Shown: positions 37,801 through 43,988, numbered from the stretch's first letter. The stretch is DNA of 64,000 bases from Sweltsa coloradensis (GCA_024449915.1 JAMZAV010000794.1:124001-188000); one strand, 5' to 3'. Program-made: numbers and translations. The notes: a model not told the origin generated them from the letters alone.

Positions 37801-40800
37801 AGTATACAAGTGTCAGTAAGCTGAGCAGGGGCGTAGGAACCGGGGAGGGGGAAGGGGGGGACTAACGTGAGGTAAATATTTAGCCCAAAATTTCCGTAGT
37901 AAATATGCACATACACATTTGACAGTCACCTTGGTAAAACAAATATGTTTGCTGTATGCTTCGTCATTACATAAAAATTTAGGTTGAAATTTACCTTTAT
38001 CACTTCACGTTCATTTCTTGAGTTTTTAGATCGCAGATAGTTGCAGTAAAACATCGTTTATAGAGTCCGAGTGCTGTTAATAAAACATGACGAATTAACT
38101 GTAGTATGGACCATACTACAGTTAATTCGTATGGTGAAATGTTCTTCGCCTGCTGCCAACAAAGTCTGATAATGAATTTTCCCCTTCTCCCCCCCCCCCG
38201 AACTTTCAAAACGTTCCTATACGCTCCTGATTAGCTGAGAGTAGAACGTGAGCGACTTATCCCAATGCCGTGCTCACCTGGACTCTCAAACCCTTAACCC
38301 GGGATCAGGTTGTAACCCTGCCTGCCCTGACCCTCCTAGAGGATAAAACTATGTTCCAGTACAAGTGTTGCACGCACACATCACTTGTACTGTAACACAG
38401 TTTTATCCTCGATGGTCAGGGCAGGCAGGGTTACAATTTAACACAGTAGGTTAAGAGTTAAGGGTTAAAGTAGTTACAGAAATCCGATAACTGGGGCCAC
38501 TGTCGCCAATGTTGTAACCGGCGCAACTGTAGCATCTCTGACACTTTACCACCACCCTCCCTCAACCACAACCACAACCTCCACCACAGCAGACCTCTTA
38601 GTACGCTTGGCCACTGTGACCAAACAGTGACTCGACTTCAAGACAACAATAATAATGAATGACAAGCCTCTTTTCATTTGCATGTCTCCCATCCACAGTA
38701 TGGATTAGTGTTATGTTAATTTTTTCGTATATATTTATTTATATATTAATTTATTTATACAATGTATAATGCATAATGGTATTAGCATAGTTGACACCAA
38801 AAAATCTTTTGTAAATCAGTTATTTGACTGATTAGGATAGACTTTTTTTAATATTAAAAAAGTAATAATATTAAACGCCAACATCATCATCATCATTATC
38901 AGTCTCATTCAAAAAGTTTCAGATCGTGTATAAAGTTTATAATGGGTATGTTCTATTTCTTCTTTGTATAATGTACAGCTACACCCTTCCTGTTCGTCTG
39001 CCATTAAGTTGCGCGAGGTGTAACACTTGCTACACCCGTATGAAGGCTGGTGTAGAAGTAGTAATGAGGTGTACCAAACATGCAGCTGACAACGAGCTCT
39101 TCTTGTCAAGTCGTCAAGTACAATTTAATGCGATTTAATAACGTTAGTATGGGTGAAATTAAATAAAATACCAAATAATGCATTATGTAATTAATTTATC
39201 AATAGCAATCTTATTTAGTAATAAAAATTTATCTGAGGCAGAAAAAAAATTGATTACTTAATTGAACAAAAAATAATAACCGTTAATGAACGATAATATA
39301 TTTTAAAGTCTATCTACTCACAGTCATAACTGATTTTCAGTAATAAATAATAGGATAATCTCCAAATCGAATTGGATTGAATTAAAATTTAAACTAAACT
39401 AACAGAAACACATTTGTATCAAATCAAAATCGAAACACTGATATGTTATAAAATACAAATATTATACACAAAAAAGTGGCTATGCAATGTGAAAAGTGAA
39501 ATGATGGATGGTAAAATAATAAAATTTAGCGGGACCACGGACTGTTACAAATCCATGGTGAGACAATGATAAATGGCGGCATTAATCAAATATCAACCTT
39601 TCCAGAAATAGTTATCTACTGAGGGTCATCGGGCGGGGGGGGGGGGGGCGTTATGGTACGGCAGCATATTTGATTCATTAACTAATGGGAACCATGATGC
39701 GGCTACACCCAGCCAGGAGAAGCGTGTTCCGAGTTACGCATGCGATTATGTACCCGTGCGCTGATTTCGTAAGAACGTTTCAACATTTTTTTTTTAGATT
39801 TTTTTTTTAGATTTTCCTTTACAATTATTAAATTTTGTTACACATTTCCTTATCGTCGTTAAAAAATTTAGCAACATCCGAATGGAATTCAAAATAAATC
39901 TATAATTTCTTAGTATTTAACTGGTACGAGATACAGTTGATTGTGGAGGTAAGGTTTTCTCTCCCCCGCCCTCGCAAGTCAGCCCTTCAGTGTCACCGAC
40001 CTACGTAGGGGAGGGCTATACATAGCCTTGTTTACGAGGACCCCCTCGTAATAAGGTACGCAGGGCTATACATAGCCTTGTTTATGAGGCAGACCGGCAG
40101 TAAAGTGTCGTGAGTATCGCCTACCTCAGTCGGGCTGTAAAGGCGAACAAGCAATCACCAAACAAAGCACGCGAACAAATCGATCAAATAATTGCAAACC
40201 GTGAGGCAGACCGAGGAGAAGCTGAGCTTGATGTCGCCTGAGATGTTGATAGGGTTGGTTTACACATCGACTTCACGCGTTGTTGAACAGACAGGAGCTA
40301 GTGTTGGACTAATAGGCCTGAGAGACACACGCGATAAGCTAATCCGAGATATCGCTGGTTCGAGCCCTGTCAGCGGCAATTATGACTGTAGTGTTGTATA
40401 CAACCTTGATAGGCGAATGCTGACACTTAGTATTACAACATCTATTGGACATTAGTTCAGTATTACAAAACCCATTGGTCATTAGTTCAGTATTACATCA
40501 TCCATTGGTCATTAGTTTAGTATTACAACATCCATTGGTCATTAGTTCAGTATTACAACATCCATTGGTTTATTCAGCTCAGGTTAACATCCTTTGGTTA
40601 TTTATGGGATTACTTAGTCTTCAATTTCTAAATACCATAATCATCAAAATAAAAATTTGAAAGCCACTAATTTTGACTTGATTGCGCACTTTATTGACTG
40701 AGTGGTGAAAAACCACTCAATTGTAGTTGAATTGTGCATATACAGGGAAACTCTCCGAACGTCGATTCTATTTACTACGTCCGTCCAAAGTTCAGGTCAA

Positions 40801-43800
40801 ATCTTGTGGTATATTTTAGGGCTAGGATTATATTCTAGCCTGCGCCATATTGTTTGCGTAACTTGCGAACCTTCAGTACTCGTAACACGAATCTCATTGA
40901 TTTAGGAGTACAGTCAGAACTCTCTGAAATTGTTACGATTATCAGCGGTGGGAACAGAATCCGTGACCTGCAGCTCTCGAGTCTCGGTGGCTCATACGAT
41001 TAGGGCGCTGTTCCTAAGCGTATGGCTCTGCGAGGACGTGGGTTTGAATCCCGCATAAGGCATTTTTGTTTTATTGTAATCGTCCTTCATCGTCAACTAT
41101 CACCACTCATCGTCTCGAATACCCTTAGTGCATTAATATAAATCATCAAATCATCAAGTAAGTCTCGCATCCTAGCACTGAGCCAACTCTAGTCCGACCT
41201 TCACTGTTCACCGTCCAGTCCGATGTATAAGTAACGTGCGATGTTTTACTGCACTTATATCGTGGTATAAAAAAACAGCAACACAACAATCCAATTACTT
41301 CCTAGTCAATCTGAAGTTCGCAATAAAAACACAGTTATAATTAACGCTTCCGTTAAGAGACAATATTCCTATTTTATACAAGAAATTCCCGTCTTGTTCG
41401 TAATAGGCCAAACAGTAAAACCAGCGCAGGTTATGTTCTACCTCAGGGAGGAAAATTGACGATGCGTAGGACGACGCTATGACATAAATAAATAAATAGA
41501 TTTTTGTAGGAAACCCGTTTTAGGGTGCACACCAGTTTTACCTGATGTGCACCTCTGGTGACTAACTAGTGGAATGGTTGGAAATTATGGAATGCTTACC
41601 AGGGCTGTTTAAGAGGACTCAATCCCTTGCATTTGCATTAACGACTGAGGAAAACCTCGGAAAAACCTTCGGTCAGGATTGCCGGTCTCGACGGGATTTG
41701 AACCCGGAACCTCCCGAATCAGAGTCTCGCCAACACTGTTAGAAGACACTGCTGGAGCGAAACTCGCCACTGGGAATCCTGACTGAAGGATTTTTCCAGA
41801 GTATTTTCAGTCAAGAATGCGAATTTAGGGATTGAGTCCTCTTAAATAACCTGGTTCGTTCCCTTCCAACTACTGAAACCCTTACCTTTCTTTATCTGGT
41901 TAGTCCTTAATTAGTGTCCGCGTGTATACGTTTACTACGAAATATGTACGTATTTGTTTATATTTATCCCGAAAGTTCCCGTAAAATCATTCAAATACCT
42001 CTTCATGTTATGGATAGGTTACTTGCTAGAAAATACTTAGTTTCTAGTTTGTAAAATAAGCTTTATTCCTATATAGTTTTCGGTTTTAGTTAAAACGGGA
42101 TAAGTCGCATAAGATAGTGGCCGTAAGATCTTACACTGACAGTGATGGCTCAAGCGTAAGTAAGAGACTCTGAATCAAGAGGTCCCGGGTTCGAATCCCG
42201 TCGAGACCGAAATCCTCTCTGAAAGTTTTGTCCAGGGGGGATGAGTCCTCTTATATAGAGCCCTCGGAACTCCAACATACATAGTTCGACACCTGAAGAT
42301 GGGCATGCATTGCGCCCTGGGCAGGTATTTTCGGTTCATAAACAATAGTGGCCCCTGCACCTACCCTTGATGGCATCCTGTAGGACCTGCACGATGGTGT
42401 CCCACAAGGGTTCCGGCTCGATCTCCACCCGTCCTACCGAGGGGTAGCGGAGCTGGACCTAGGCAGGGATAAGAAGATAGTGAGACTAATATAATTATTT
42501 ATTAATTTGTAGGTATAGTAATGTTATTTCAATTTTACTTTATTTATATAAGCTATTGTATTATGATTGTCTATGTAAAATGGTACTTGTGCTGTACTAG
42601 ACTCTTATAATTTTATATTTTAAACAAATGTGACAATGAGAGGTGTTGTGATCTTGAGAGAAGGCAACGTGGCTTCCGTGAGATGACCATCTAGCCGGGA
42701 ACAGAGGTTTAATATACCAGAACCTAGTCGGCCTTGGTCAGTCGATCATAAAACTTGTTTGTATATAATCATTTTCAAACAGATTTATTTTTATACCTTG
42801 TGATTCGAGTGCAGTATTAACGCCGTTGTACATTGAATAATATCGATATAAAATAACCATGTAAACATTTAAATGATAACACACCTTAAAAAACAGCCTA
42901 CAAGAATCTATATTAATGAAAAATAATATTGTGAAAATTAATAATATAATATTATTACAAAAAGCGACAAAATACTGGACATTGTTTGGCATCGCCCGAG
43001 CTAATATAGCGTATTTGTCTGGATTATGCTACAAAAACACATTAATTTTCATTTAAAGTTATTAACCTTCCACATTATTTTATTGTCTGCGTTTGCCAGT
43101 CAACTGAATGGGAATATTAAAAATCTGTTTAGCTGCATGTTGTACCTATTAGATTGTATTCATCTGTGATGTAAAAGTTTTTCCAATGAGTGTGACAGTT
43201 TCAATCAGTAAAAAAATAACAAAATGATGAATGAGAAAAACAAAGATAAAAATGTACGCTCTGGATTATATATTTTACCCAGTAATTAGAATTACAAATG
43301 ACTTGTTTTTAATTTACACTGCAAACGCACATTCAATAAAAATTGATCAACTATTCTACATTTCAGAAACATTCTTTAATCCTCATAATAATATTGTTTT
43401 AAATTTTACGCTCACCCTGTCTAAAAATAAATAAACACAATCGAGTGAAAGGTTTTGTTTTTTAATTGAAATTAATATCCTAATATAGTAAGACCATTTT
43501 AAAAAGACACAAAAAAAATATTAAATAAAAAACTTCAATACAAGGACTTTAAATCAACAACCACCTTAATAAGCTGTTTTGTAATAGGATTTATTACAGA
43601 GGTGTGTCTTTCTGGACTGGGGATCGAACCCAGTAATGTACATACATTATTTTCCAGAATAGCACACGTGAAAGAGATGTTGATAAATGTGGTTTACTAT
43701 CTGATTAACGTTATTAATATTATTTACTTTCATTCAGAAGTGTAGAAGAAACAAATTAACGTCACTGGGAAATATACCGCAACAATGCTGCATTCTGTTT

Positions 43801-43988
43801 GACGCATTGTCCGCGTCAGAGCGCACCGTACACACGAAACAAACATCTAGTGTATTAATCTAGTTCCAACCTAATAATAGACGTACCTTAGCCGAGGCTT
43901 TGCCAATAGACGTGGTGGACTTGTCTAGAATGTGACAGCGTACCGAGGTGGTGCCCACGTCCAGGGCTGCTACGTACAGACCCTCCAT
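9078..43988 (-). CDS. GK5: GK5, putative glycerol kinase 5 (FGGY kinase), complete, 11 coding exons
   Basis: Spliced coding region of 1566 bases (521 residues plus stop), close to the roughly 530 residues of vertebrate GK5. Exons from 5' to 3': 43988-43887, 42458-42365, 31547-31378, 25286-25197, 24585-24271, 21636-21510, 19538-19434, 18906-18812, 15819-15656, 15144-15011, 9247-9078. All introns are GT-AG and all phases fit. FGGY features seen: N-terminal phosphate loop ALDVGTTSVRC (residues 8-18), substrate-site segment GICTQRC (78-84), FGTVDTW (178-184), catalytic-base segment ADQAASLFG with Asp260, ATP-site LGTGTF (280-285), C-terminal FGGY signature around 377-396, and VDGG (422-425). The family transfers phosphate from ATP to a sugar or polyol in the cytosol; the true substrate of GK5 orthologues is less certain than that of classical glycerol kinase. 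The Glu that follows the conserved Arg in glycerol kinases (NQRE) is Cys84 here. Introns range from 511 to about 10800 bases and are full of repeats. Confidence 0.93.
9287..9460 (+). repeat. Decayed interspersed repeat, copy 2
   Basis: 'agctggaagcggcagaaata', 'aaattagactggagaaattc' match the copy at 6411-6680. It begins some 40 bases beyond the acceptor of GK5 exon 11. Confidence 0.35.
9957..10207 (+). repeat. SINE family A copy, nearly full length
   Basis: tRNA-like head with GGCTCAAGCG (A box region) and GGTTCCGACCCCGTCGTGAC, then the family body and the end 'gcgggcatcctaacg'. In GK5 intron 10. Confidence 0.75.
11490..12800 (-). mobile_element. 5'-truncated LINE (jockey/CR1-type) remnant in GK5 intron 10
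   Basis: Minus-strand reverse transcriptase C-terminal half in two overlapping frames: 12798-12247, with GVMQGSILAPLLFNIYIN and the catalytic box LYADDSTKS, then 12250-11747, with the thumb/tail segment LQKRAIRVICKLKRRDSCR and a C-terminus LWNKLPDNLKN. The change of frame at about 12250 is a frameshift. It lacks endonuclease and ORF1, so it is a dead copy. The 3' end (left) finishes in (TAAA)n at 11495-11522 rather than poly(A). The same strand as GK5. Confidence 0.85.
11495..11522. repeat. (TTTA)n, 3' tail of LINE
   Basis: About 7 copies; on the LINE strand (TAAA)n. Confidence 0.85.
13154..13469. repeat. 93-base tandem repeat array, locus 1
   Basis: Units start at 13154, 13297 and 13390 with GTAGTTCCTCAGTCTGNCAC and contain CGCGCCACCGTACGG and CCCGCAATACACGTTCTC. 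The period is 93 bases. A hairpin with exact 16-base arms (13245-13260, 13269-13284) separates unit 1 from unit 2. The same unit and hairpin recur at 45257-45622. Confidence 0.88.
13538..13707 (-). repeat. SINE family B copy
   Basis: Plus strand: 'cttatacgggattcgaaccc', 'acgtcctcgtagagctatac', 'gtgccaccgcgga'. Read on minus it is a tRNA-like head with a long variable arm and B box GGTTCGAATCC, then a tail with 'ctcgtctcaaatagcc'-like text. Confidence 0.7.
13903..14330 (-). repeat. tRNA-headed interspersed repeat, long form
   Basis: The right part (about 14215-14330) reads, on the minus strand, a tRNA-like B box GGTCAGGGTTCGATTCCCGC. The body 14210-13903 holds GTAGGCGCCGACACCATCGA and GGGGGACTTTATATA. 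The body recurs at 27247-27556. Confidence 0.65.
15011..15144 (-). CDS. GK5: GK5 coding exon 10 (VDGG motif)
   Basis: 134 bases from phase 2 to phase 1. It encodes RVDGGVSANSFVAQMLADMT, then helix and the MSVMGAGFMAGVSAG segment. DGG.....F.AQ..AD...  and the ...G.A..AG...G elements are adenine-site features of FGGY kinases. Acceptor TTACGCAG and donor GCAG|GTCAGT. Confidence 0.92.
15656..15819 (-). CDS. GK5: GK5 coding exon 9 (FGGY signature)
   Basis: 164 bases from phase 0 to phase 2. It encodes APINDYQAASGFLGVKPTTT, then RQHMVRAILESIVYRM. The G-V/L...H..RA.LE core is the C-terminal FGGY family signature. Acceptor TTCATAG and donor AG|GTATGT, so the last Arg codon is split. Confidence 0.92.
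16138..16233 (-). repeat. SINE family A head
   Basis: Plus strand shows GCCGGTCACGACGGGATTCG and 'gcttagtggttgagccaaca', the reverse of the tRNA-like head. In GK5 intron 8. Confidence 0.7.
17475..18188 (+). mobile_element. Divergent Helitron-like element in GK5 intron 8
   Basis: Begins AAGCGAGCGAAGCGAGCG and ends CGCTTATCAACGCGTCCAAC, TGAGCGTTTCCTAG with T following. The 3' stem AACGC/GCGTT and CTAG-T are kept, but the body differs from the other groups. It includes a T-rich (tttg)n stretch and 'ctcgcgataacgttcgaacg'. Probably a related but older or separate group. Confidence 0.5.
18812..18906 (-). CDS. GK5: GK5 coding exon 8
   Basis: 95 bases; the first two complete a split codon and the exon ends in phase 0. 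It encodes LLGDPAESAQMASSVKDSNG and LFFIPAFSGLQ. The FIPAFSGL element is the conserved FVPAFSGL strand of glycerol-type FGGY kinases. Acceptor TCCCCAG and donor CAG|GTCAGT. A 26-base direct repeat flanks the acceptor side at 18980-19103. Confidence 0.91.
18980..19103 (+). repeat. 26-base direct repeat pair
   Basis: 'tgcgcgtggctcatctgttg' plus 'cacgtg' occurs at about 18979-19004 and again at 19078-19103, close to the acceptor of GK5 exon 8. Confidence 0.8.
19434..19538 (-). CDS. GK5: GK5 coding exon 7
   Basis: 105 bases with split codons at both ends (phase 1 to 1). It encodes GLYPQVAWRVGDELVF, SFEGATGDTGSLVTWAQQ. This matches the family segment G.YP...W..G.E.....EG...D.G....WA, which closes the second FGGY domain. 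Acceptor ATTTCAG and donor G|GTGAGT. Confidence 0.91.
20391..20705. repeat. Inverted repeat with ~113-base arms
   Basis: Arm 20391-20502 and arm 20592-20705 match inverted, including GAATATGTTCAAAACTGTGT and AATTACTCTTCCAAAC-like blocks, with about 85-90 percent agreement by eye. The loop is about 90 bases. In GK5 intron 6-side DNA (between 19538 and 21510). Confidence 0.78.
21165..21215 (+). repeat. Repeat 3' end, copy 1
   Basis: 'ttgtaaatcagtttttaact' and 'gaataggatagacttttaag' followed by (TAAA)-like tail; the same text is at 38809-38852. Probably the 3' end of a LINE or SINE. Confidence 0.5.
21510..21636 (-). CDS. GK5: GK5 coding exon 6 (catalytic base and ATP motif)
   Basis: 127 bases from phase 0, leaving one base into a codon. 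It encodes MADQAASLFGSCCFQ, with the conserved Asp (Asp260) that acts as general base in FGGY kinases, then MTLGTGTFLNVNTG, the GTGT nucleotide-binding turn. Acceptor TTTCAAG and donor G|GTAGGT. Confidence 0.93.
22323..22500. repeat. 89-base tandem duplication
   Basis: Two units (22323-22411, 22412-22500) starting CACTGCCCCTGCATGGTAGG with about four differences. GC-rich compared with the surroundings. In GK5 intron 5. Confidence 0.88.
22764..22855 (-). repeat. (ATTT)n and retroposon 3' end
   Basis: (ATTT)n at 22764-22814 is followed by 'gtctctatttgcaacaggca' and 'atgtagcccactagtgcaaa'. The latter recurs at 31768-31806 next to 'ttattta'. On the minus strand this is a 3' end with a (TAAA)n tail. 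Confidence 0.6.
22921..23581 (+). mobile_element. Helitron/Helentron-like non-autonomous element (group 1)
   Basis: Starts TGGATGAGCGAAGCGAAG. Its 3' end is CTCATCC, then a stem AACGC...GCGTT (23546-23565 region), then CGCGAAGCTTCCTAG with T following. A 3' hairpin followed by CTAG-T is the hallmark of rolling-circle transposons. An internal conserved block contains CGGGCAAACGGCATATGCGA. No ORF of note. Lies in GK5 intron 5. Confidence 0.6.
23755..23870 (+). repeat. Fragment of the composite element body
   Basis: The stretch containing AAAATTCCGCTGGGAGATTG and TTTACACGTATTTCGTACTG matches parts of 32695-32780 and, inverted, 46385-46480. It lacks ends. Confidence 0.5.
24271..24585 (-). CDS. 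GK5: GK5 coding exon 5 (largest exon)
   Basis: 315 bases, phase 0 to 0, 105 residues beginning VTLRLVWALDNLPGVR. It holds FGTVDTWLLYRLTGG, a highly conserved FGGY element, then TDVSNASATGFYDPFTLKW, which is diagnostic of glycerol-kinase-like members. It ends AAIPIRCL just before the catalytic-base exon. Acceptor CTGAAG and donor CTG|GTAAGT. Reading runs on into the intron on both sides by chance. The upstream intron here is only 611 bases and is mostly an inverted Helitron-like dimer. Confidence 0.94.
24655..25002. mobile_element. Inverted dimer of Helitron-like 5' parts next to GK5 exon 5
   Basis: Left half (24655-24785, plus) reads TGATGAGCTAACGAAGACC then the 'ctacagggcaaacggcatat' block. 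Right half (25002-24790, minus) starts TGGATGAGCAAAGCAAAG and holds the matching 'gtttgcc' and 'tcgaaggtcccc' blocks. The two halves point toward each other, making a fold-back of about 350 bases that occupies most of intron 4. The copy lacks 3' hairpin ends. Confidence 0.5.
25197..25286 (-). CDS. GK5: GK5 coding exon 4
   Basis: 90 bases, phase 0 to 0, encoding GLRIGARCLYTVTRAKRF and LAGSVLRLMNTQ. This aligns with the GK5-specific segment (R..H.FTRSKRF..) between the substrate loop and the long central exon. Acceptor TTGCAG and donor CAG|GTAATA. Confidence 0.9.
26432..27006 (+). mobile_element. Helitron/Helentron-like non-autonomous element (group 1)
   Basis: Begins TGGATGAGCGAAACGAAGG and ends CCATCAACGCGGCGGGACAA then GCGTTTTCCTAG with T after it. 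The AACGC/GCGTT stem stands a few bases before the CTAG end. The body shares CGGGCAAACGGCAT and the 'gggtggggctag' block with the copies at 22.9 and 57.9 kb. Lies in GK5 intron 3. Confidence 0.62.
27247..27556 (-). repeat. Second copy of the 13.9-kb repeat body
   Basis: Shares AACCCTGTAGGCGCCGACAC, GAGCGAACAATTACC and CTCGTTGCTAGGACGGCTCC with 13903-14210. It lacks the tRNA-like head. Lies directly after the Helitron-like element at 26432-27006. Confidence 0.7.
28111..28227 (+). repeat. Two tandem tRNA-like 3' halves, 59-base period
   Basis: Units at 28111 and 28170 contain AAGAGCTTCTGCCCGAACAG and GGTCCCGGGTTCAATACCCG. The second piece holds a pol III B box (GGTTCAATACC) inside a perfect T-arm stem. 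Each ends in a T run, resembling a pol III terminator. Confidence 0.7.
29798..29836. repeat. 39-base hairpin, perfect 18-base arms
   Basis: Arms AATAATTAATACTTTCAC and its exact complement flank a 3-base centre AGT. It lies in GK5 intron 3-side DNA (intron between 31378 and 25286). Confidence 0.85.
30115..30178 (+). repeat. tRNA-like SINE head
   Basis: B-box-like 'ccagggtttaatcccggccg', followed by 'tattgtaattcc', similar to the text that follows other tRNA-like modules. Confidence 0.4.
31230..31334 (-). pseudogene. Partial tandem copy of GK5 exon 3
   Basis: About 105 bases match the 3' part of GK5 exon 3 with roughly three mismatches. The copy includes the exon end and a new donor, AAG followed by GTAGGCCC. 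It starts abruptly at the TGGGAC...VTGKP point and lacks the first third of the exon, including the GICTQR segment. The nearest AG upstream in the sense direction would join out of frame with exon 2, so normal splicing into it would break the kinase. The copy is very young, or kept alike by gene conversion. It is probably non-coding. Confidence 0.8.
31378..31547 (-). CDS. GK5: GK5 coding exon 3 (substrate-site region)
   Basis: 170 bases; its first two bases complete the split codon from exon 2 and it ends in phase 0. It encodes LGICTQRCSFTMWDR, then TGKPLFNFITWKDVR and a helix ending SSLTMK. This matches the FGGY segment that lines the polyol site (classical motif NQRETTVVWD...W.D.R). Acceptor TTTCAG and donor AAG|GTACAG. 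A near-identical partial copy of the 3' two-thirds of this exon follows downstream at 31230-31334. Confidence 0.92.
31768..31806 (-). repeat. Retroposon 3' end, second copy
   Basis: 'gtctctatttgcagcggata' and 'atgtagtccactagtgcaaa' match 22815-22855. Confidence 0.55.
32352..33065 (+). mobile_element. Composite Helitron-like element with inverted CTAG ends and tRNA-like module
   Basis: 5' side GAGTCGAGTGAGCGCAGCGA; a body with 'ctcgtatttcgaactagcta'; then a tRNA-like 3' half in minus orientation near 32862-32900 (GAACCCGGGTCTCCCACATT). After this an inverted 3' end ACTAGGAAAACGCCAAAGTC (32908), about 110 bases of spacer, and the forward end AACCACTTTGGCGTTTTCCTAGT at 33042-33065. The copy at 45973-46892 has the same order on the other strand. 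Confidence 0.5.
33505..33920. repeat. Large inverted repeat, arms ~190 bases
   Basis: Arm 33505-33700 (with GACATGAATGAGCC, TTGAATATCACATG, TCGGCCTACATTTATTTAAA, TTGTAACGGTCATAAG) is found inverted at 33738-33920 with scattered differences. The spacer is about 35 bases. No ORF. In GK5 intron 2; likely a fold-back transposon or a palindromic duplication. Confidence 0.8.
34228..34866 (-). mobile_element. Helitron/Helentron-like element nested in an inverted-end element
   Basis: Minus strand: 5' end TGGATGAGCGTAGCGAGCG at 34866, 3' end CGCTCATCTAACAACGCGTC, then TTTTGCGAAATTCCTAG at 34228. The internal ~140-base block repeats several times ('cataagaaataattttttga'). It appears inserted inside another element whose ends are near 34005 and 34940 (CCAAAGTCGTTGTTAGACGA and its inverted partner). 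Confidence 0.55.
34965..35122 (-). repeat. SINE family B copy
   Basis: 'ccttatgcgggactcgaacg', 'cacgtcctattgaggacata' and 'ccctaatcgaatacgccacc' match the other two family B copies. In GK5 intron 2. Confidence 0.7.
35304..36106 (-). mobile_element. Helitron/Helentron-like non-autonomous element (group 2)
   Basis: Read on the minus strand it starts TGGATGAGCGTAGCGAGCG at 36106 and ends AACGCGGCGGGACTTAAGCG then TTTTCCTAG at 35304, with the AACGC/GCGTT-type stem. The internal block with 'ggcagttctaagttcagaga' is shared with the copies at 34228-34866 and 51429-52177. In GK5 intron 2. Confidence 0.62.
36107..37016. other. GK5 intron 2 (part), nothing recognised
   Basis: No exon, clear repeat or RNA gene was seen between the Helitron-like element and the first of two SINE family A copies. 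Confidence 0.5.
37017..37233 (-). repeat. SINE family A copy
   Basis: Reverse of the family: 'cctgcctagggtgcaatgca' at the 3' end, 'gacgggattcgaacccaaga' at the head. In GK5 intron 2. Confidence 0.75.
37294..37503 (-). repeat. SINE family A copy
   Basis: Same orientation as and only 60 bases from the previous copy: 'aggatgcccgctgtag' end, 'gtccgagggctatttaagag', 'ttcagtcaggattgccggtc' head junction. The B box is damaged (GGGATTATGCAAACC). Confidence 0.72.
37826..38232. mobile_element. Possible TIR element ending in poly-G
   Basis: Left end CAGGGGCGTAGGAACCGGGG then a G-rich run; right end, inverted, TCAGGAGCGTATAGGAACGT preceded by a C11 run (38189-38199). The imperfect inverted ends bracket a central perfect hairpin. 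In GK5 intron 2. It could be an old MITE; no target duplication was confirmed. Confidence 0.35.
38091..38129. repeat. 39-base hairpin, perfect 19-base arms
   Basis: Arms CGAATTAACTGTAGTATGG and exact complement flank one central A at 38110. It sits inside a 405-base stretch with imperfect inverted ends (see 37826-38232). Confidence 0.88.
38310..38436. repeat. Inverted repeat with ~58-base arms
   Basis: Arm 38310-38368 and arm 38382-38436 match in inverted orientation. They include an exact 20-plus-base core around CCTGCCTGCCCTGACC and the segment GGATAAAACT, with a 13-base loop. Weaker matching (CCCTTAAC) extends outward to 38291 and 38464. Confidence 0.8.
38809..38852 (+). repeat. Repeat 3' end, copy 2
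   Basis: 'ttgtaaatcagttatttgac' and 'tgattaggatagactttttt' match 21165-21215. Confidence 0.5.
40010..40090 (+). repeat. ~28-base direct repeat pair with palindrome
   Basis: 'agggctatacatagccttgt' followed by TTA(C/T)GAGG occurs twice (about 40012 and 40068). The unit contains the palindrome GGCTATACATAGCC-like core. Confidence 0.75.
40281..40390 (+). repeat. tRNA-like SINE head
   Basis: A-box-like 'aggagctagtgttggac' region and B box 'tggttcgagccctgtcagcg'. It lies just before the 30-base tandem repeat. Confidence 0.4.
40429..40568. repeat. 30-base tandem repeat, ~4.7 copies
   Basis: Units at 40429, 40459, 40489, 40519 and 40549: AGTATTACAACATCCATTGG then TCATTAGTTC. Contiguous without spacers, so not a CRISPR. 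In GK5 intron 2. Confidence 0.9.
40978..41162 (+). repeat. SINE family B copy
   Basis: 'tcggtggctcatacgattag', 'gaggacgtgggtttgaatcc', 'cgcataaggc', then tail 'atcgtctcgaatacccttag' and 'tgcattaata'. The longest copy of the family. Confidence 0.72.
41506..41739 (-). repeat. SINE family A copy
   Basis: Reverse family sequence with 'ggtcaggattgccggtctcg' and 'acgggatttgaacccggaac'. It meets an inverted partial copy (41742-41870) head to head. Confidence 0.75.
41742..41870 (+). repeat. SINE family A partial copy, inverted partner
   Basis: 'gggaatcctgactgaaggat' and 'gggattgagtcctcttaaat' in plus orientation, directly next to the minus copy, so the pair can fold back. Confidence 0.68.
42138..42333 (+). 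repeat. SINE family A copy beside GK5 exon 2
   Basis: Well-kept tRNA-like head: 'gagactctgaatcaagaggt', 'cccgggttcgaatcccgtcg'. Ends 'cattgcgccctgggcaggta' about 30 bases from the exon 2 donor, in antisense to the gene. Confidence 0.78.
42365..42458 (-). CDS. GK5: GK5 coding exon 2
   Basis: 94 bases, entering in phase 0 and leaving one base into a codon. It encodes VQLRYPSVGRVEIEPEPLW and the following helix. This corresponds to the family segment '..P..GWVE.DP..LW..' before the substrate-binding region. Acceptor CTGCCTAG and donor G|GTAG are visible. A SINE ends about 30 bases beyond the donor, inside intron 2. Confidence 0.9.
42459..43886. other. GK5 intron 1
   Basis: AT-rich intron DNA; only a tRNA-like fragment at 43598-43640 was recognised. 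Confidence 0.6.
43598..43640 (-). repeat. tRNA-like fragment
   Basis: 'ggactggggatcgaacccag' is a reversed T-arm with B box GGTTCGATCCC. In GK5 intron 1 side DNA upstream of exon 2. Confidence 0.4.
43887..43988 (-). CDS. GK5: GK5 coding exon 1 (start codon)
   Basis: ATG at 43988 opens 34 codons starting MEGLYVAALDVGTTSVRC. This is the FGGY N-terminal beta-strand and phosphate loop that binds ATP. The exon ends in phase 0 at AAG followed by the donor GTACGT. No earlier in-frame ATG is needed, because the conserved kinase fold begins within seven residues of this start. The exon and upstream DNA are much richer in GC than the surrounding introns. Confidence 0.9.

Noticed and set aside
40429..40568. 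CRISPR-like direct repeats
   Set aside because: The 30-base units are contiguous with no spacers, and the genome is an animal's.
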